A stretch of DNA of 64,000 nt from Cycas panzhihuaensis (Eukaryota > Cycadophyta). The notes beneath the pieces are model-generated. The model worked only from the letters and a program-made list of their open reading frames with translations, did not search any database and was not told where the DNA came from. Below, one piece after another: positions 11,560 through 22,658 of the stretch (its first letter is position 1; each line of letters starts with the position of its first letter). The translations under genes were made by a program, and so were the position numbers. The DNA is taken from NCBI GenBank assembly GCA_023213395.1, contig CM041465.1, forward strand, positions 224,385,741 to 224,449,740, in the 5' to 3' direction.

Positions 11560-13162
11560 GTAACTAAGGTTGCTTTTGAATGTAATGAATTCAATCCTAC
11601 TTTTCACCGCCATTTGTGGTTTTGTTGGCTAACTACCTTAACGCATTGTAACTCCAACTCATGACTTCTCTTTTCTTGCTATAGTTCTGTGGATAAATCT
11701 TTAACCTGTTTCTTGTTCTACCATAGACTCTCCTCCAATGCACTGATCAGTTGAACATGAAGTACCTCTTGATTTGTTTTCCTTAATTGAATACATTCTT
11801 CCTCCTTTTTTTGTAGTAATTCCCTTGCCTCCTGTAGATCTTTCTGTAACTGATCGTAGTTGTCTTTTGTGTGATGACGATCTTCAACCAACTTCAAAAA
11901 TAATGATCCTTGAGCTTTTGCCATTATGTAATATTGATCTAAGAAATTCATCATGCAGACTTATTGTTCTTTGATGAACTTAGTATCAATAGATGTTATA
12001 GTAGCCTCTTACTGCTTCCCCTGCTTAGATGGTGGAGAATCACCTGCCTACTTGCCTGCTAATATTTCAAATAACTCACATCTTGCTGCTTTACTATCTA
12101 TGGTGGAAGAAGCCGATATTTGTAGATCTGGCATTGGAGCTTGTGAGACTTTATTAGTAGAAACTAGTGTAGTATCACTCCTTGTTTGTAGCTCGTCATT
12201 GTCTTCGCTTGAATTGAGGTCTGAGTAATCTATAATGTAGTCTTCATCTGAATCGTCGAATGCTTTAGAGGACTTATCTGTTTCTCTAACTGTTACAACC
12301 TTCCTTCTCTTAGTTCTTTTTGTTTCACCTTCTTTCTAAACTCTTGGGCAGATCTTCCTAGGAGTTTGTGAAGAGTCTTTATGAAATGCTGACAGAAGCA
12401 ATATTGTTGGGCTCGCGTGCTAACCCTAGCAAGTGAAAATGCTCATAGAAAAATCCCAACAAGTAGATGTTAAAATTAAAACTGTATTGCCCTCCTGTGA
12501 TCAATTGATGGAATGATGTCTTGAGTTTCTCTGAGATGGAGGCTAACCAATTGTAGACCACTCCCTTCATAAGCCCTTGCAAGTATGATGTTGTCCACCA
12601 AGGTAACGCATTATAACGTTGTTCGCCTAGAAGCCTTGTGCACATGAGAACTGCCACTGCCATCACATTTGTAGTTTCCAAATGACTGGCTCGAATGCCT
12701 CGACCCCTATGCTTAGTATGAAACTCCCTTTTGCATATCATTTGAATAATTTGATCTTTCATTGAGGTTGTTAAATTTCCTAGTTTCTTAACCTCCAGTC
12801 GTTGGGCTGGAAACCTAGTTAAGCTTGCCGCATCTTTGGGTTCCATACTTATAATTTTTTTGTTAATTGCCAATGTGCAGCTCATGGGATTATACCCATC
12901 CAACACCTCTTGGAGTTGTTTAGAATTTTTTGAGAAGATTGGAAATGAGGCAGCCTGGACTACCCTTGCACTAGTCAAATTGGCCCTTAGTGGGGTATTT
13001 TGATCTTCGACTTCTAATCATTTGTGTAGAATTGGTGAGTCTAACACTTGACATTTGATTTGGCTCCACCAGTTTCAAACAAAATGTCCACGTCTTCCTC
13101 CAATTGTTTTTGTACAAACCCCAAAAAAGAGATAGTGGTCTAAGCAAACTTTTCAAAACCAC
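11560..13162 (-). pseudogene. Single protein gene of element D, unknown function
   Basis: This decayed minus-strand ORF starts with MVLKSLL at 13162 and shifts frame near 12975. It continues as a largely helical 199-residue block at 12978-12379 (LGEQRYNALPWWTTSYLQ, VVYNWLASISEKLKTSFHQL). A basic patch KRTKRRKVVTVRE and an acidic stretch FDDSDEDYIIDYSDLNSSED follow at about 12330-12200. A strongly predicted coiled coil ends it at 11954-11718 (DNYDQLQKDLQEARELLQKK). I do not recognise the N-terminal block. The order helical domain, basic, acidic, coiled coil resembles the accessory ORF of Gypsy-A (27156-28200), which suggests but does not prove a relation. Confidence 0.6.
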
Positions 13163-13310
13163 TTCCTGACATATTCACTAAATCAATAATGACTTTGAAA
13201 AAAAATAATATCCCTTCAGTCTTGATGAATTTGTCTATATCTCTATTTTACTCTCATCTCCCGTCTCGCTCCTATCTCGTTTTCTTGCTCGCCTTGTCTT
13301 TGTGATAAGG

Positions 13311-13510
13311 CCATTGGCCGTATCATATAGGGTCAATTGACCCATGGTTGGCCGATTCTATGGGTAGGGTTGCCCATTGGTCGCCCATGGTTTCGGGGCG
13401 ACTCGTGGGTCGGCCGAAACCAAGGGCAATTGGCTCGTGGTTTGGCCAATCTACCATCTGTGGATCGACTGACCGATCCTCGTGGATTGACCAACTGTGA
13501 TTGGTTTTTT
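13311..13510. other. GC-rich segment with short GGCC/CCATGG-type repeats in D
   Basis: The stretch is clearly richer in G and C than its surroundings. It repeats short motifs such as TTGGCC, GGCCGA, CCCATGGTT and GACTGACCGATCC, then ends in a poly-T run at about 13505. No protein similarity is visible. It lies between the primer-binding site and the ORF of element D. Confidence 0.5.
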
Positions 13511-13797
13511 TTTTTTTAATTTTATAATGGATTTTTTTTTGCCACTATATTTTTTTAGACTAATGTTTTTTTTTTTTCTTTCTTTGATCATTGACTATGA
13601 CATCATCGAGATAATATGTGATAATACCTTGTTGTAGTAAGAAAGATTTCAATTCATTAATAATCCTAAGATCTACATAAGTGAATTGGACGCGTATCAA
13701 TTCTCCTAGTGATGTCTAGTTTCTGTACCGATTCTGGATCGTCATATGTGCCTAACTTGTCATCAATGTCTTACTCCATCTTGTCCCATTCCTAGAT

Positions 13798-13811
13798 CAG
13801 CAACGACGCCA
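13798..13811 (-). promoter_or_regulatory. Primer-binding site of element D (tRNA-Asp-like)
   Basis: On the minus strand TGGCGTCGTTGCTG follows the LTR after two bases. It is close to TGGCGCCGTTGCC, the site I associate with Tat/Athila elements. Confidence 0.7.
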
Positions 13812-13813
13812 GG

Positions 13814-13928
13814 TGTTGATTTAACATTCACAGGTTCTCCTAAGAAAAGAAAGATGGCAATGTTCACAACATGAGAGCATCAACACAGTAACATCATATG
13901 TACAATATTCCATACCAAAAGTAATTAC
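13814..13928 (-). repeat. 5' LTR of element D, first part
   Basis: It matches 11098-11211 and is interrupted by the Copia-1 insertion. The rest continues at 18416. Confidence 0.88.
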
Positions 13929-14112
13929 TGTTAGAATGTAATGTTTTATCTTATGTCATAGACTAGATATTCAAGCATATAATCGACAGACACGTGATTT
14001 AGATGTACTTTGGTTACAAGTCAGCTACAAACCCTAAGTGTATTTATTCACTTGAGCTCTCAATGATAATCATCAAGCATTCTTCATCTATCTTGTGTCT
14101 AGCATTCTAACA
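13929..14112 (+). repeat. 5' LTR of Copia-1
   Basis: It starts TGTTAGAATGTAATG and ends TTCTAACA, giving 184 bp. It matches 18235-18415 with scattered differences. The short promoter-bearing LTR is followed at once by the primer-binding site. Confidence 0.9.
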
Positions 14113-14127
14113 TGGTATCAGAGCAGG
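14113..14127 (+). promoter_or_regulatory. Primer-binding site of Copia-1
   Basis: TGGTATCAGAGCAGG follows the LTR directly and is a perfect initiator tRNA-Met type site. Confidence 0.92.
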
Positions 14128-14791
14128 TTAATTTGCCTGATTAAGAGAGGGTCTTTACAAAATCAGTGAGAGAGACAAGTTAAATCTCAGGTGAGCTGCG
14201 AAGGAGAAAGACGATCTTTGAATGAAGCTGAAGCAAAGGAAGAGATAGACATCTGGAGGAATAAAAGAAGGAGGCAAGAAGACCAAGCAGAGTAGAATCA
14301 AAGCATAAAGCAAGTACATAGGTGATTGTACAAAACCGTATGACCGTACAGACTTGAAAAAAATCAAGTTCTTAGAATTCAATGAAACTCACCCAGATTG
14401 TAAAACTTGATGTCCTCATCATCTCTCTCTTATGTCACGAAGTGATTCGAGCTCATCTTGAAGGGGTTTTCACCCATTTACCAACCATGTAGGTCTACAA
14501 GGTTTTTTGAAGATTTTTCTTAGATCTGAGTAGATCTCTGGGTAATCTCATACCATATTTCTTTGTTTGGAGCATACAAATCTTTTGAATGCCTTTGTGA
14601 AGAGTTTTTTCAAAGATTTGCAAAGATTTTTTTGTTTTTGTGAGAAACCCTAACTGCCCATTTAAAGATTTCTGGCCAAATTTCTCTCAAAATAAAAGCT
14701 GTCTTAGAAAAATAATTTTTGATCTCAGATCTACTCTTCAAGATCTCTCTTTTGAGATAGGTCTCATTTCTATCTATACAGTTTGGGTACT

Positions 14792-14807
14792 GTACGGAAA
14801 TCCGTAC
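14792..14807 (+). promoter_or_regulatory. Leader inverted repeat GTACGGAAATCCGTAC
   Basis: This 16-base near-palindrome lies 46 bases before the gag ATG. Close copies precede the gag starts of Copia-I (42162-42175) and Copia-J (57547-57562). Its role is unknown. Confidence 0.55.
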
Positions 14808-14852
14808 CATTGTACGACCTAGGGCTCCCAAAACACTCTTTTGACCTTAGAA

Positions 14853-15470
14853 ATGGCCTCCTCTATCCTAGCTCTGTTTGAAAATTACAAGCTTACTGAC
14901 ACAAATTACCACATTTGGAAAATTAAGATAGAGACCCTCCTCAGAGCTAAAAATGCTTGGAGAATTGCAATAGGAGCTAAAACCAAACCAAAGGATGTTG
15001 GGCTTGAGCAAACCAACTGGGAAGATCGGAATAGTACAGGGGTTATAATTTTAAAATTATCTATTTCAGATTCACTTCTTATCTATGTTAAAAACCTGTA
15101 CTCCTTTGAAAGCATTTGGAAGTGTCTGGAAAACCTGTATGGACAAAAGAACAAGGCCAGGATAATAGCCCTGAAAGAAGAACTGTTCAAACTTCATATG
15201 AAGGAGTCCAAAACAGTTACTAACTTCTTGCATAAGATAGTTTCACTAAGGAATAACCTCATGAATGCGGGTGCTCCACTCATTGATCAAGAGTTGGTGG
15301 AACTTGTTTTCAGTAAATTACTTAAATTGTTTGATGTAACGATAAACACGATCACTAATACTAATCAAATAGCAACAATGACAATGGATACTCTCACAGG
15401 ATTGTTGCTAAGACAGGAATAGAGGAATAGGAGATATGAAGATGCAGGTGAATTGGAAGATGCTTTTGCC
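14853..15470 (+). pseudogene. Copia-1 gag
   Basis: The start ATGGCCTC at 14853 is shared in form with Copia-I and Copia-J. The first 190 codons are open: residues 15-40 carry KLTDTNYHIWKIKIETLLRA, and later blocks are SIWKCLENLYGQKNKARI, LKEELFKLHMKES and MDTLTGLLLRQE. This is the copia gag (UBN2-like) fold that assembles the particle. A TAG at 15421-15423 replaces an expected Gln codon. Downstream comes a basic RGRSRGRGR stretch, but no CCHC knuckle. Confidence 0.88.
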
Positions 15471-15599
15471 TCTAGATTGAACCTGGGTTTCAGAGGACGC
15501 AGTAGAGGAAGAGGAAGAACTCCTGAAGGTCGTGCTTCATCATGAGGTTGTTGGCAAGATGCAAGAGGACGAGGTGGAATTAAGAGACAAATACTCCCT

Positions 15600-18190
15600 T
15601 AAGGTCAAAGGAGTTGGAACCATTGCCATTCAAATAAAAGACAAGGTCGAGAAAATGGAAATGTACTCTTTGTACCTAGTTTAAAAATGAACCTTCTATC
15701 TATCTCCCAGCTCAAGAAAAAGGGGCTAAGCACTGTATTTGATGAAAAACGATTTTGTTATATCCTAGACATGAAGAATAATGGCCATGTAATTGCAAAG
15801 GGGGTTGAAAACAATGACCTGTATAGGCTGCTACCACACTCAATTGTGCCTGATGTAAAAGCTTGTACTGCAGTAAGTCATAATAATAAGATGTGGCATT
15901 TGAAGTATGGTCATCTCCCCATGGAAAAATTAAAAAACATGGAGAGAAGAGTTTTTGGAATACTGCAAAGTCAAAGGGATACGAAAGCAGTTCACAACTC
16001 CATACACACCCTAATCAAATGGGGTCGTAGAGAGAAAAAACATAATTATCATGGAGATGGCACGCAACATGTTGATTGGCAAAAACATTCCAAAAACATA
16101 TTGGGCTGAAGCAATCAGCATAGCCTGCTACTTGCTAAATAGGAGCCCAACCAAAGCAGTAGTCCATCTTACTTCAGATGAAGCTTGGATAGGAAGGAAA
16201 CCAGACATAAGTCACCTCAAGGTATTTGCCAGCCAAGCCTTTGTCCACATACCAGACAAAAAAAGGACAAAGCTAGAATCAAAAAGCCTGGAATGCATTA
16301 TGGTAGGATACAACAAAAACCCCAAAGCCTACAAGTGCATAGATCCCAAAACAAACAAAGTGTATGTAAGCAGGGATGTTGTCTTTAATGAAGAAGATAA
16401 GGAAAAAAGTATAAGCCAAATTCCAATGATAGAGAAAACACCTGAGATAACCATTCCCGATACTCCTTCAGAAGAAGAATCAGGTATAACTACAGAAGAA
16501 ATCTTTGAAGAATTTGTTTCAGACTCTACTCCTCAAGAAGAAGAAGTCTCTCTAGAAGAATCAAGGATTGAAGAAGGCGAAAAGGAAAAAGGGGTTCCCA
16601 AATGGTACCTCAAAATTATAGAAGAAGGAAAAAGTGAAATCCTTCCTCATAGAACAAGAAGCCAAAAGCCAAAAGCCCTGTTCAGTTAGGTAGAACCAGA
16701 ATCATTCACTGAAGCAAAAGAACATTTCGAATGGACGAAAGCCATGGACATTGAGCTAGAGTCCATAATCAAAACTCAGACGTGGGAACTGGTTGAGCTG
16801 CCTTCCAACAAATCAGTTGTAAATTGCAAATGAGTCTACAAAATCAAAAGGGGGCTTGAAGGAAATTAGAAAAATACAAAGCCAGGCTAGTTGCAAAAGG
16901 TTACATCCAAACAACGGGTGTAGATTATGAAGAAACATTCTCTCTAGTGGCCAAACTGAACATAGTGAGAACAGTTTTAGCTTTGGCAGCACATTAAGAC
17001 TGGAACATATACCAGTTAGATGTTAAAAGTGCATTCTTAAATGACGATTTGGAAGAGGAAGTCTTCATGTCTCAACCTGAAGGATATGTCAAAGAAGGGC
17101 AAGAGCACCTTGTTTGCAAGTTAAAAAAGGCACTATATGGATTCAAACAGGCTCTTGCTCCTCGTACATGGTACGCAAAACTTGATAATCATCTGTGCAT
17201 TAATGGCTTCCAAAGGAGCAACGCTGACTCAAGTCTATATATAAAAAATAGGAATGGTGCAATCACTATAATGGCGGTATATGTTGATGACATGATTCTC
17301 ACTGGTGATGATGAAGAATCAATATCAGGCATAAAAAGAAAACTGGAAGGCAAATTTGAAATAATTGACCTGGGGATCCTCAACTACTATTTATGAATAC
17401 AAGTTGATCAGCAAAATGATTCAATTTCTCTCTGCCATAGCAAATACATAACAGACTTGCTAGCCAAATTCCATATGGAAGAATGCAATCCTTGCTCTAC
17501 TCCCATAGAAGTGAACTGCATATTGATTCCAGATGAAAAGCAACCATGTGTAAATCCAACCCTGTAAAGGCAACTCATTGGAAGTCTTATCTACCTCACA
17601 TCAACAAGACAAGATATCTCGTATGTTATAGGTCTAATTTCAAGATACATGCATGACCCAAGAACAAAAACTGGAACGTTGCAAAAAGGGTCTTGAGGTA
17701 TCTAAAAGGCACAACAGGGTTCAAATTGGTATTTCCAAAAGGAAAATCTCTTCAGTTAACAGGGTTTTGTGATTCAGACTGGGTAGGTGACAAAGAACAA
17801 AGGAAGTCAACCAGCGGACATTGCTTCTTTCTAGGATCCTCACCAATATCTTGGAGCAACAAAAAATAAGCCACTGTAGTATTATCATCCACAAAAGTTG
17901 AGTACAAATCACCGTCAATTGCAACCAAGCGGCAAGATGGCTTAGACAACTTTTGAATGACTTGATGAAGCCTCAAAAGGAAGCAACTATACTTCACTGT
18001 GACAATTAGAGTACCATCAAACTCACCAAGAATCCTGTATTTCATGCCTAAACCAAACACATAGAGGTTCAACATCACTTTATCAAAGAAAAGGTCCAAA
18101 ACAAAGAAGTGGAACTTGTTTATTGTCCTTCAGATAAACAAGTTGCTAACATATTAACCAAGCCACTTGGAAAAGACAAATTCCAAATGC
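15600..18190 (+). pseudogene. Copia-1 pol remnant
   Basis: The end of the protease region (GVGTIAIQIKDK) leads into gag-pre-integrase at 15687-15930 (LKMNLLSISQLKKKGLS, MWHLKYGHLPMEKL). The catalytic core of integrase is deleted. Reading resumes near 15960 in another frame and runs through NIPKTYWAEAISIACYLLNR to the IN C-terminus (16051-16689). RT is at about 16690-17400 with an intact VYVDDMILTGDD (about 17278) and stops near 16830 and 17395. RNase H covers about 17560-18190. The antisense ORFs at 17721-18099 are shadows of RNase H. Confidence 0.87.
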
Positions 18191-18214
18191 TTAGGGATAA
18201 AATATGTTTGATAG

Positions 18215-18256
18215 GATAAAACATTAAGAGAGGGTGTTGGAATGTAATGTTTTATC
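18215..18256 (+). promoter_or_regulatory. Inverted repeat straddling PPT and 3' LTR start (Copia-1)
   Basis: Arms GATAAAACATTA (18215-18226) and TAATGTTTTATC (18245-18256) are perfect complements over 12 bp. The 18-base loop AGAGAGGGTGTTGGAATG contains the purine tract and the LTR start. Equivalent structures occur at five other copia-type 3' ends in this window. Confidence 0.75.
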
Positions 18257-18415
18257 TTAAATGCCATATATTCAAGTATGTAACCGACAGGCACATGTCA
18301 TTTAGATGTACTTTGGTTGTAAGTCAGTTACAAACCCTAATTGTATTTATTGACTTGAGCTCTGAATGATAATCATTAAGCATTCTTCATCTATCTTGTG
18401 TCTAGCATTCTAACA
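18235..18415 (+). repeat. 3' LTR of Copia-1
   Basis: It starts TGTTGGAATGTAATG and ends TTCTAACA, then the target repeat ATTAT. It pairs with 13929-14112. Confidence 0.9.
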
Positions 18416-18689
18416 ATTATAGGATGCACGTAAATCGATATCCTCTATATTATACCAAAACTGGTTACAACACCGAGATTATGTACAACGGAATAATAGA
18501 TGGTCATCCCACACTAGTTTTGTACTGTTCACTAGTGTCAAGATGTGCAACATCACATGCGCCCCGTCTACTTTTACTACAAATATATAACCTTGGAGAC
18601 GTTGCTTTGTAACGACTTTCAGCTACTTGACTCAACTAATCCCTTTGTTAACATAACATCCGATAATCATAACAAAATGTGCCTCAACA
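18416..18689 (-). repeat. 5' LTR of element D, second part
   Basis: It matches 11208-11479 and ends GCCTCAACA. It is the continuation of the LTR piece at 13814-13928 after Copia-1. Confidence 0.88.
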
Positions 18690-21688
18690 TGCACTAATAC
18701 CAATTCCAAATGCATCACAATGTAATTCAAATGATTTGGCAAAATTGGGCATTGCTAGAATGGGGGTAGAAGTAATTGCAACCTTTAAGTTGGCAAAGGC
18801 TTGTTTTGCTAAATTTGACCATTGAAAGGCATTTTTCTTACAAAGATCGGTAAGTGGGGTTGCAATGGACGAGTAGCGTAGAATATAACGCCTATAGAAT
18901 CCTGGAAGTCCCAAGAATCCTCAAAGAGTTGTGATTGTTTCGAGTATTGGCCAGTCCAGTATGGTTTGAATTTTATTAGGGTCCATTTGAACACCATGGA
19001 TGGAAATAATGTGGCCAAATATTCGATTGATTGTTGGCTAAAATGGCACTTGGTTTCCTTGGCAAACAAGTGATTTTGGCTCAAAATTCCCAACACCTTG
19101 TTTAGATGATTGAGGTGTTGTTGCTAGTTTTTGTTGTAAATTAAAATATAGTCAAAGAAAACCATGACAAACTTGTGCAAGAAGGAAGCAAGTACCTTGT
19201 TCATTATGGCTTGAAATGTCGCTGGCACATTCGTGAGACCAAAAGGCATGACCTTGAATTCATATAGTCCTTGGTGTTTTCTGAAGGCTATCTTGGCATA
19301 ATTAATTGTTCTGATAGGGATCTAGTAATACCCAAATAGAAGATCAATTTTTGAGAAGAATCAATGACATCATCCATTCTTAGAATGGGATATTTGATTT
19401 TTATCATAATTGCATTCAGTGCTTAGTGGTCAACACAAAGGCAAAAAGACCCATCTTTTTTGCGTGCCAGGACAATTGGAGCTGCATAGGGACTTTACTA
19501 TGAGTAATGGCTCTGAGTTCCAACAGGTCATTGGTAAGTTGTTCGATCTTTGTCTTTTGCTTGTGGCCATATCTGTAGGGGTGGACAGAGATTAGACCTT
19601 TGTTTGGCATGATTTCAATAATGTGTCCCATACCGTGATTTGGTGGAAGTCCAACATGTAGGGATTAGAAGGCTAACTCATGTTGATGCAAGAGATTTTG
19701 GAGGGTGTGGGTTTGGTCCGGCTTAAGAGATTCTTTTGGTGTGCTTGCCTCAATAGAAAAGAGACGTGTAATGTATCCTCCATGTCCCTTATTAACTTAT
19801 CCATCTTTGCTATTGAGATGACTTTGGAGTCAGGTGTTGTGATTATGAAAAGTTGATGTAGCTTCCCTTCCTAGTGAAAACAGATGAAATTTTGATTGTG
19901 ATTTAGTGCATAGGTCCCTAGCTTCCGAAGCCACCAACTCCCATAACAACATCTAAGGTTTCGATGAGAAAAGCATAATAGTCGGTGTAGAAGGAGAAGG
20001 AATTGATTTGCAACTCCAAATTAAGAAGTTCCCCATCACAATTAATTTGTCTTTCACGAGGTACTATGATTTGGAATGTTTTGGTCCTATCAATAGGGAT
20101 ACCCAAACGAATGGCCAACTTAGTATCAACAAAGTTATGTGTGCTGCCTGGATCGTAAGAACCACCACTCTTTGTTTTCGTAAGAACCCTTGTAACTTGA
20201 TTGTGTCGTTTGCGATATTTCTAAAATAACTCTCAAGGAAATAGATGGTTGGCCACACTCAATTGGTGGTTGCTCTTCGGGGGGATTTTCTTCATCTAAA
20301 ATGTCTGGTTCTTCTTCATCCATGTTAGCTTCAACTGCATAGAACTAGTTTCTTTTGGGGCAAACCTTAAGGTGTTCTATAACCCACTTGCCACTATATT
20401 TCTTGCAATTTTCATTTGATATTGGCTTATTAATGTCCCTTGGTCGAGTAGTTGCTACTAGGCGGCTATTGAAGTTGGGTGATGCCCAAGAAGTATGTAA
20501 CGGGAAATTTGTGATTGATGTTTAATTTCAGCTTGTTTAGCTAAGAGTATAACTTTGTCCATGGACCTAGGCTAGAACATCTTGACTTCGATGTTGATAT
20601 CAGGCTGGCGTTTTGCCTGGTAAACTTGAGAAGCTTCTTCATCAGTTAAAGTTGTCTTGTTTTGTAATTTCTCAAAACACTGTGTAAACTCCTCGACCGA
20701 AGAATCCTTTTGAAAGTAGTGAGATAGCTGGACTATGTAGGGGGTGGAATTGGGCTCTTCAATGCAAGATCGAATCGTATCAATAAAATCATCCCAGAGA
20801 ATGTATCCTTAGTTGGCATACCATCTTTTAGCCTAAATATATAGGTGCCCTTTCATGTGGTTGATGGGCAAATGGACCTTTTCGCCTGGGGCTATGACAT
20901 TGAAGTCTTTGAACGTAACGTTCAATTTAGCTATTCATTCATCGAAGTCGATTGTGCCTTTAATGATAAAATTCAGAATAGTAACTTGTTTCTTGTAAAG
21001 GATCGGTGATTAGCTGTTAATGTTATTGGCTTTTTGTTGAGATTCATGTGATTTTCCCTTGGCTTCAGTTTGCTTGGCCATGAGTTTATTGATAGGCTTG
21101 TTCATCTGTTTTATCCACTGTTTTATGGTATCAAGGCAATTAGACATATCCCTATTGGTGTCCTCTCTGTTGGCCATTTGTGATCTCTTTGAATACTCAA
21201 CGATGGTAGCATTAATTGATCCTGATCGAAGCTCTAGAACTAAAGGCTATGTTGTATTTGTTCGTTGTAGTCTTATATGGGAGAAATTTGTAGCCCTTAG
21301 CTGAAGATCCTGTGTTGGTTACCAGATGTGATTAGAGATTGGTGTGTAGGGCATCTGATTGAAGGAAGATAGAAGAGACAGAGATTGGTGTGGGAGCGTC
21401 ATCTAGCAGGAGTATGAATAGAACAAATGGCATAAAACTGCAAGTGGCAGAAATTCAATGAAGATGGACAACAATTGAGATGAGCCATAAAAAAAAGTAC
21501 TGTTGGTGGGTAGACAAAGGGAATGGAAGACCAACGACGAGGTTGTGGAGGGTGGGGTTGGCAGAAATGACGATGGAGATAAAAAGGCTATACGATACGA
21601 TGGACGGAAGGGCAAGAAATACAAAGGGTGGTGTAACAAAACAAAGAAGCACTACACAGGGAAATAGGAGTGTTACAATTGCCTTACC
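18690..21688 (-). pseudogene. Gypsy-C gag, protease and reverse transcriptase
   Basis: On the minus strand gag begins about 21180 (MANREDTNRDMSNCLDTIKQ). It carries gag-core pieces near 20900-20660 (WDDFIDTIRS, SSVEEFTQCFEKLQNKTTL). The protease region at about 20160-19910 has a DPGSTHNF active-site-like motif in place of D-S/T-G, then LAIRLGIPIDRTKTFQIIV and DVVMGVGGF. RT runs from about 19640 to 18690, with [20 protein letters not shown] and [16 protein letters not shown]. Its YxDD box is FFDY, so it is inactive. Frameshifts and stops are frequent. The plus-strand ORFs in this interval are shadows. Confidence 0.82.
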
Positions 21689-22519
21689 ATTTGGAGCATA
21701 ATGTGACACGCTGGGCTATGGGCAGACCAAAGAGAGGCTAAGTATCCTTGACCAGGTGTACGGACCGCACGAAGGTACATATGCAAAGAAAAGTGAAGAA
21801 TCCAAAGATTCGGTACGTATGATGTGTGTACCGGTAAAGGCACGCGAACACGTGCCTTCGTGCGTAACGCAAGCAAACAGGAATGGTACACATGAGAAGA
21901 CTTGATGTAAAGGAGCCCAGGATGACGTCGGGACGTGCACGACGCATTTGGATGAGATTAAGACAACCAATTAAGGAAACTAACCAATGGTTAGGAAGAG
22001 GTACGCTTGACTGAAAAGGTACGATTATGACAGACAGTCATAACCCTTCAGCCAAAGGACACCAAGGAGCGTATTTATGAGGCTTCCCAAGGACCATTCG
22101 GTTAGGGTGAGAGCCAAGTATACCGATACGCATTGGTACGGAGACCAGTATGCATGATAACAGCCTAAAGCCGTGTATTCTGATGGGTACCTCCTGGGTA
22201 CGCATGTGACATAGTTAGTGTATAAGGTTGGAATGCACAGGGAATGCATTCCAACACCTTGTGTAAAAGAACTATTGCTTAATAAAATAAGAGTTACGTG
22301 GAAACTGTGTATTCTCTGTGTTTGCAAGGACTGAATGTGGAATATGTGCTGATTTCTGTACTGCGGTGTGCCATTGTGATATAATCATGTGGAAACATTA
22401 ATAAATCTGTGAGATATATATAGATAATGATGTTGACTGTGTCCTAAACTAGACTATAACCTATGTAACCTTGACAAGTGTACCCTTCCCATAAGTGCAG
22501 TGGGAAATCTAAGTCAACA
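21689..22519 (+). repeat. 5' LTR of Gypsy-A2
   Basis: It matches 28314-29144 and ends AATCTAAGTCAACA. The first bases are ATTTGGAGC where the other LTR reads TGTTGGAGC, so the TG end has mutated. It is rich in GGTACG-type motifs. Confidence 0.87.
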
Positions 22520-22536
22520 TTAGTTCCGTTGCCTAC
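22520..22536 (+). promoter_or_regulatory. Probable primer-binding site of Gypsy-A2
   Basis: TTAGTTCCGTTGCCTAC lies right after the LTR. It resembles the tRNA-Asp-type site TGGCGCCGTTGCC with changes. Weak but well placed. Confidence 0.5.
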
Positions 22537-22658
22537 GTCCATTGAGGAGGGACAGGGCCTAGGAGTTTCAAAAGAAGGAATGTGTAAAGGGCAGAGGACC
22601 CCGGTCGCCGTCGTAATGGCGGTCAGAATTAAGCCTTTGGCAGCTAGGGGACCTTCTA

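Larger units (their letters stand above)
13929..18415 (+). mobile_element. Copia-1: short, internally deleted Ty1/copia element
   Basis: The LTRs at 13929-14112 and 18235-18415 are about 183 bp and bound a 4.5-kb element inserted into the LTR of element D. The flanks are ATTAC and ATTAT, and the uninterrupted D LTR reads AATTAT there, so this is a 5-bp target duplication with one later change. It keeps a primer-binding site, gag, gag-pre-integrase, the integrase C-terminus, RT and RNase H. It lacks the zinc knuckle, most of the protease and the integrase catalytic core. Confidence 0.9.
11098..18689 (-). mobile_element. Element D: non-autonomous LTR retroelement carrying a single ORF
   Basis: Two LTRs of about 382 bp (TGTTGATTTAA..CCTCAACA on the plus strand) lie at 11098-11479 and at 13814-13928 plus 18416-18689, the second split by Copia-1. 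On the minus strand a primer-binding site TGGCGTCGTTGCTG (tRNA-Asp-like) follows the right LTR. A purine-rich tract AAAAGAGGAGGGATAGA precedes the left LTR. The interior is only about 2.3 kb and has no gag, RT or integrase. It sits inside the Gypsy-C RT/RNase H junction. Clean matching target repeats are not visible. Confidence 0.82.

Noticed and set aside
13570-13660. Minus-strand YYLDDVIVND-like peptide resembling an RT YxDD box inside element D
   Set aside because: No other RT motif is found before or after it in any frame, so it is likely chance or a tiny relic.
17721-18099. Minus-strand ORFs of 67 and 115 codons in Copia-1
   Set aside because: They lie antisense to the RNase H reading, which has clear homology on the plus strand.
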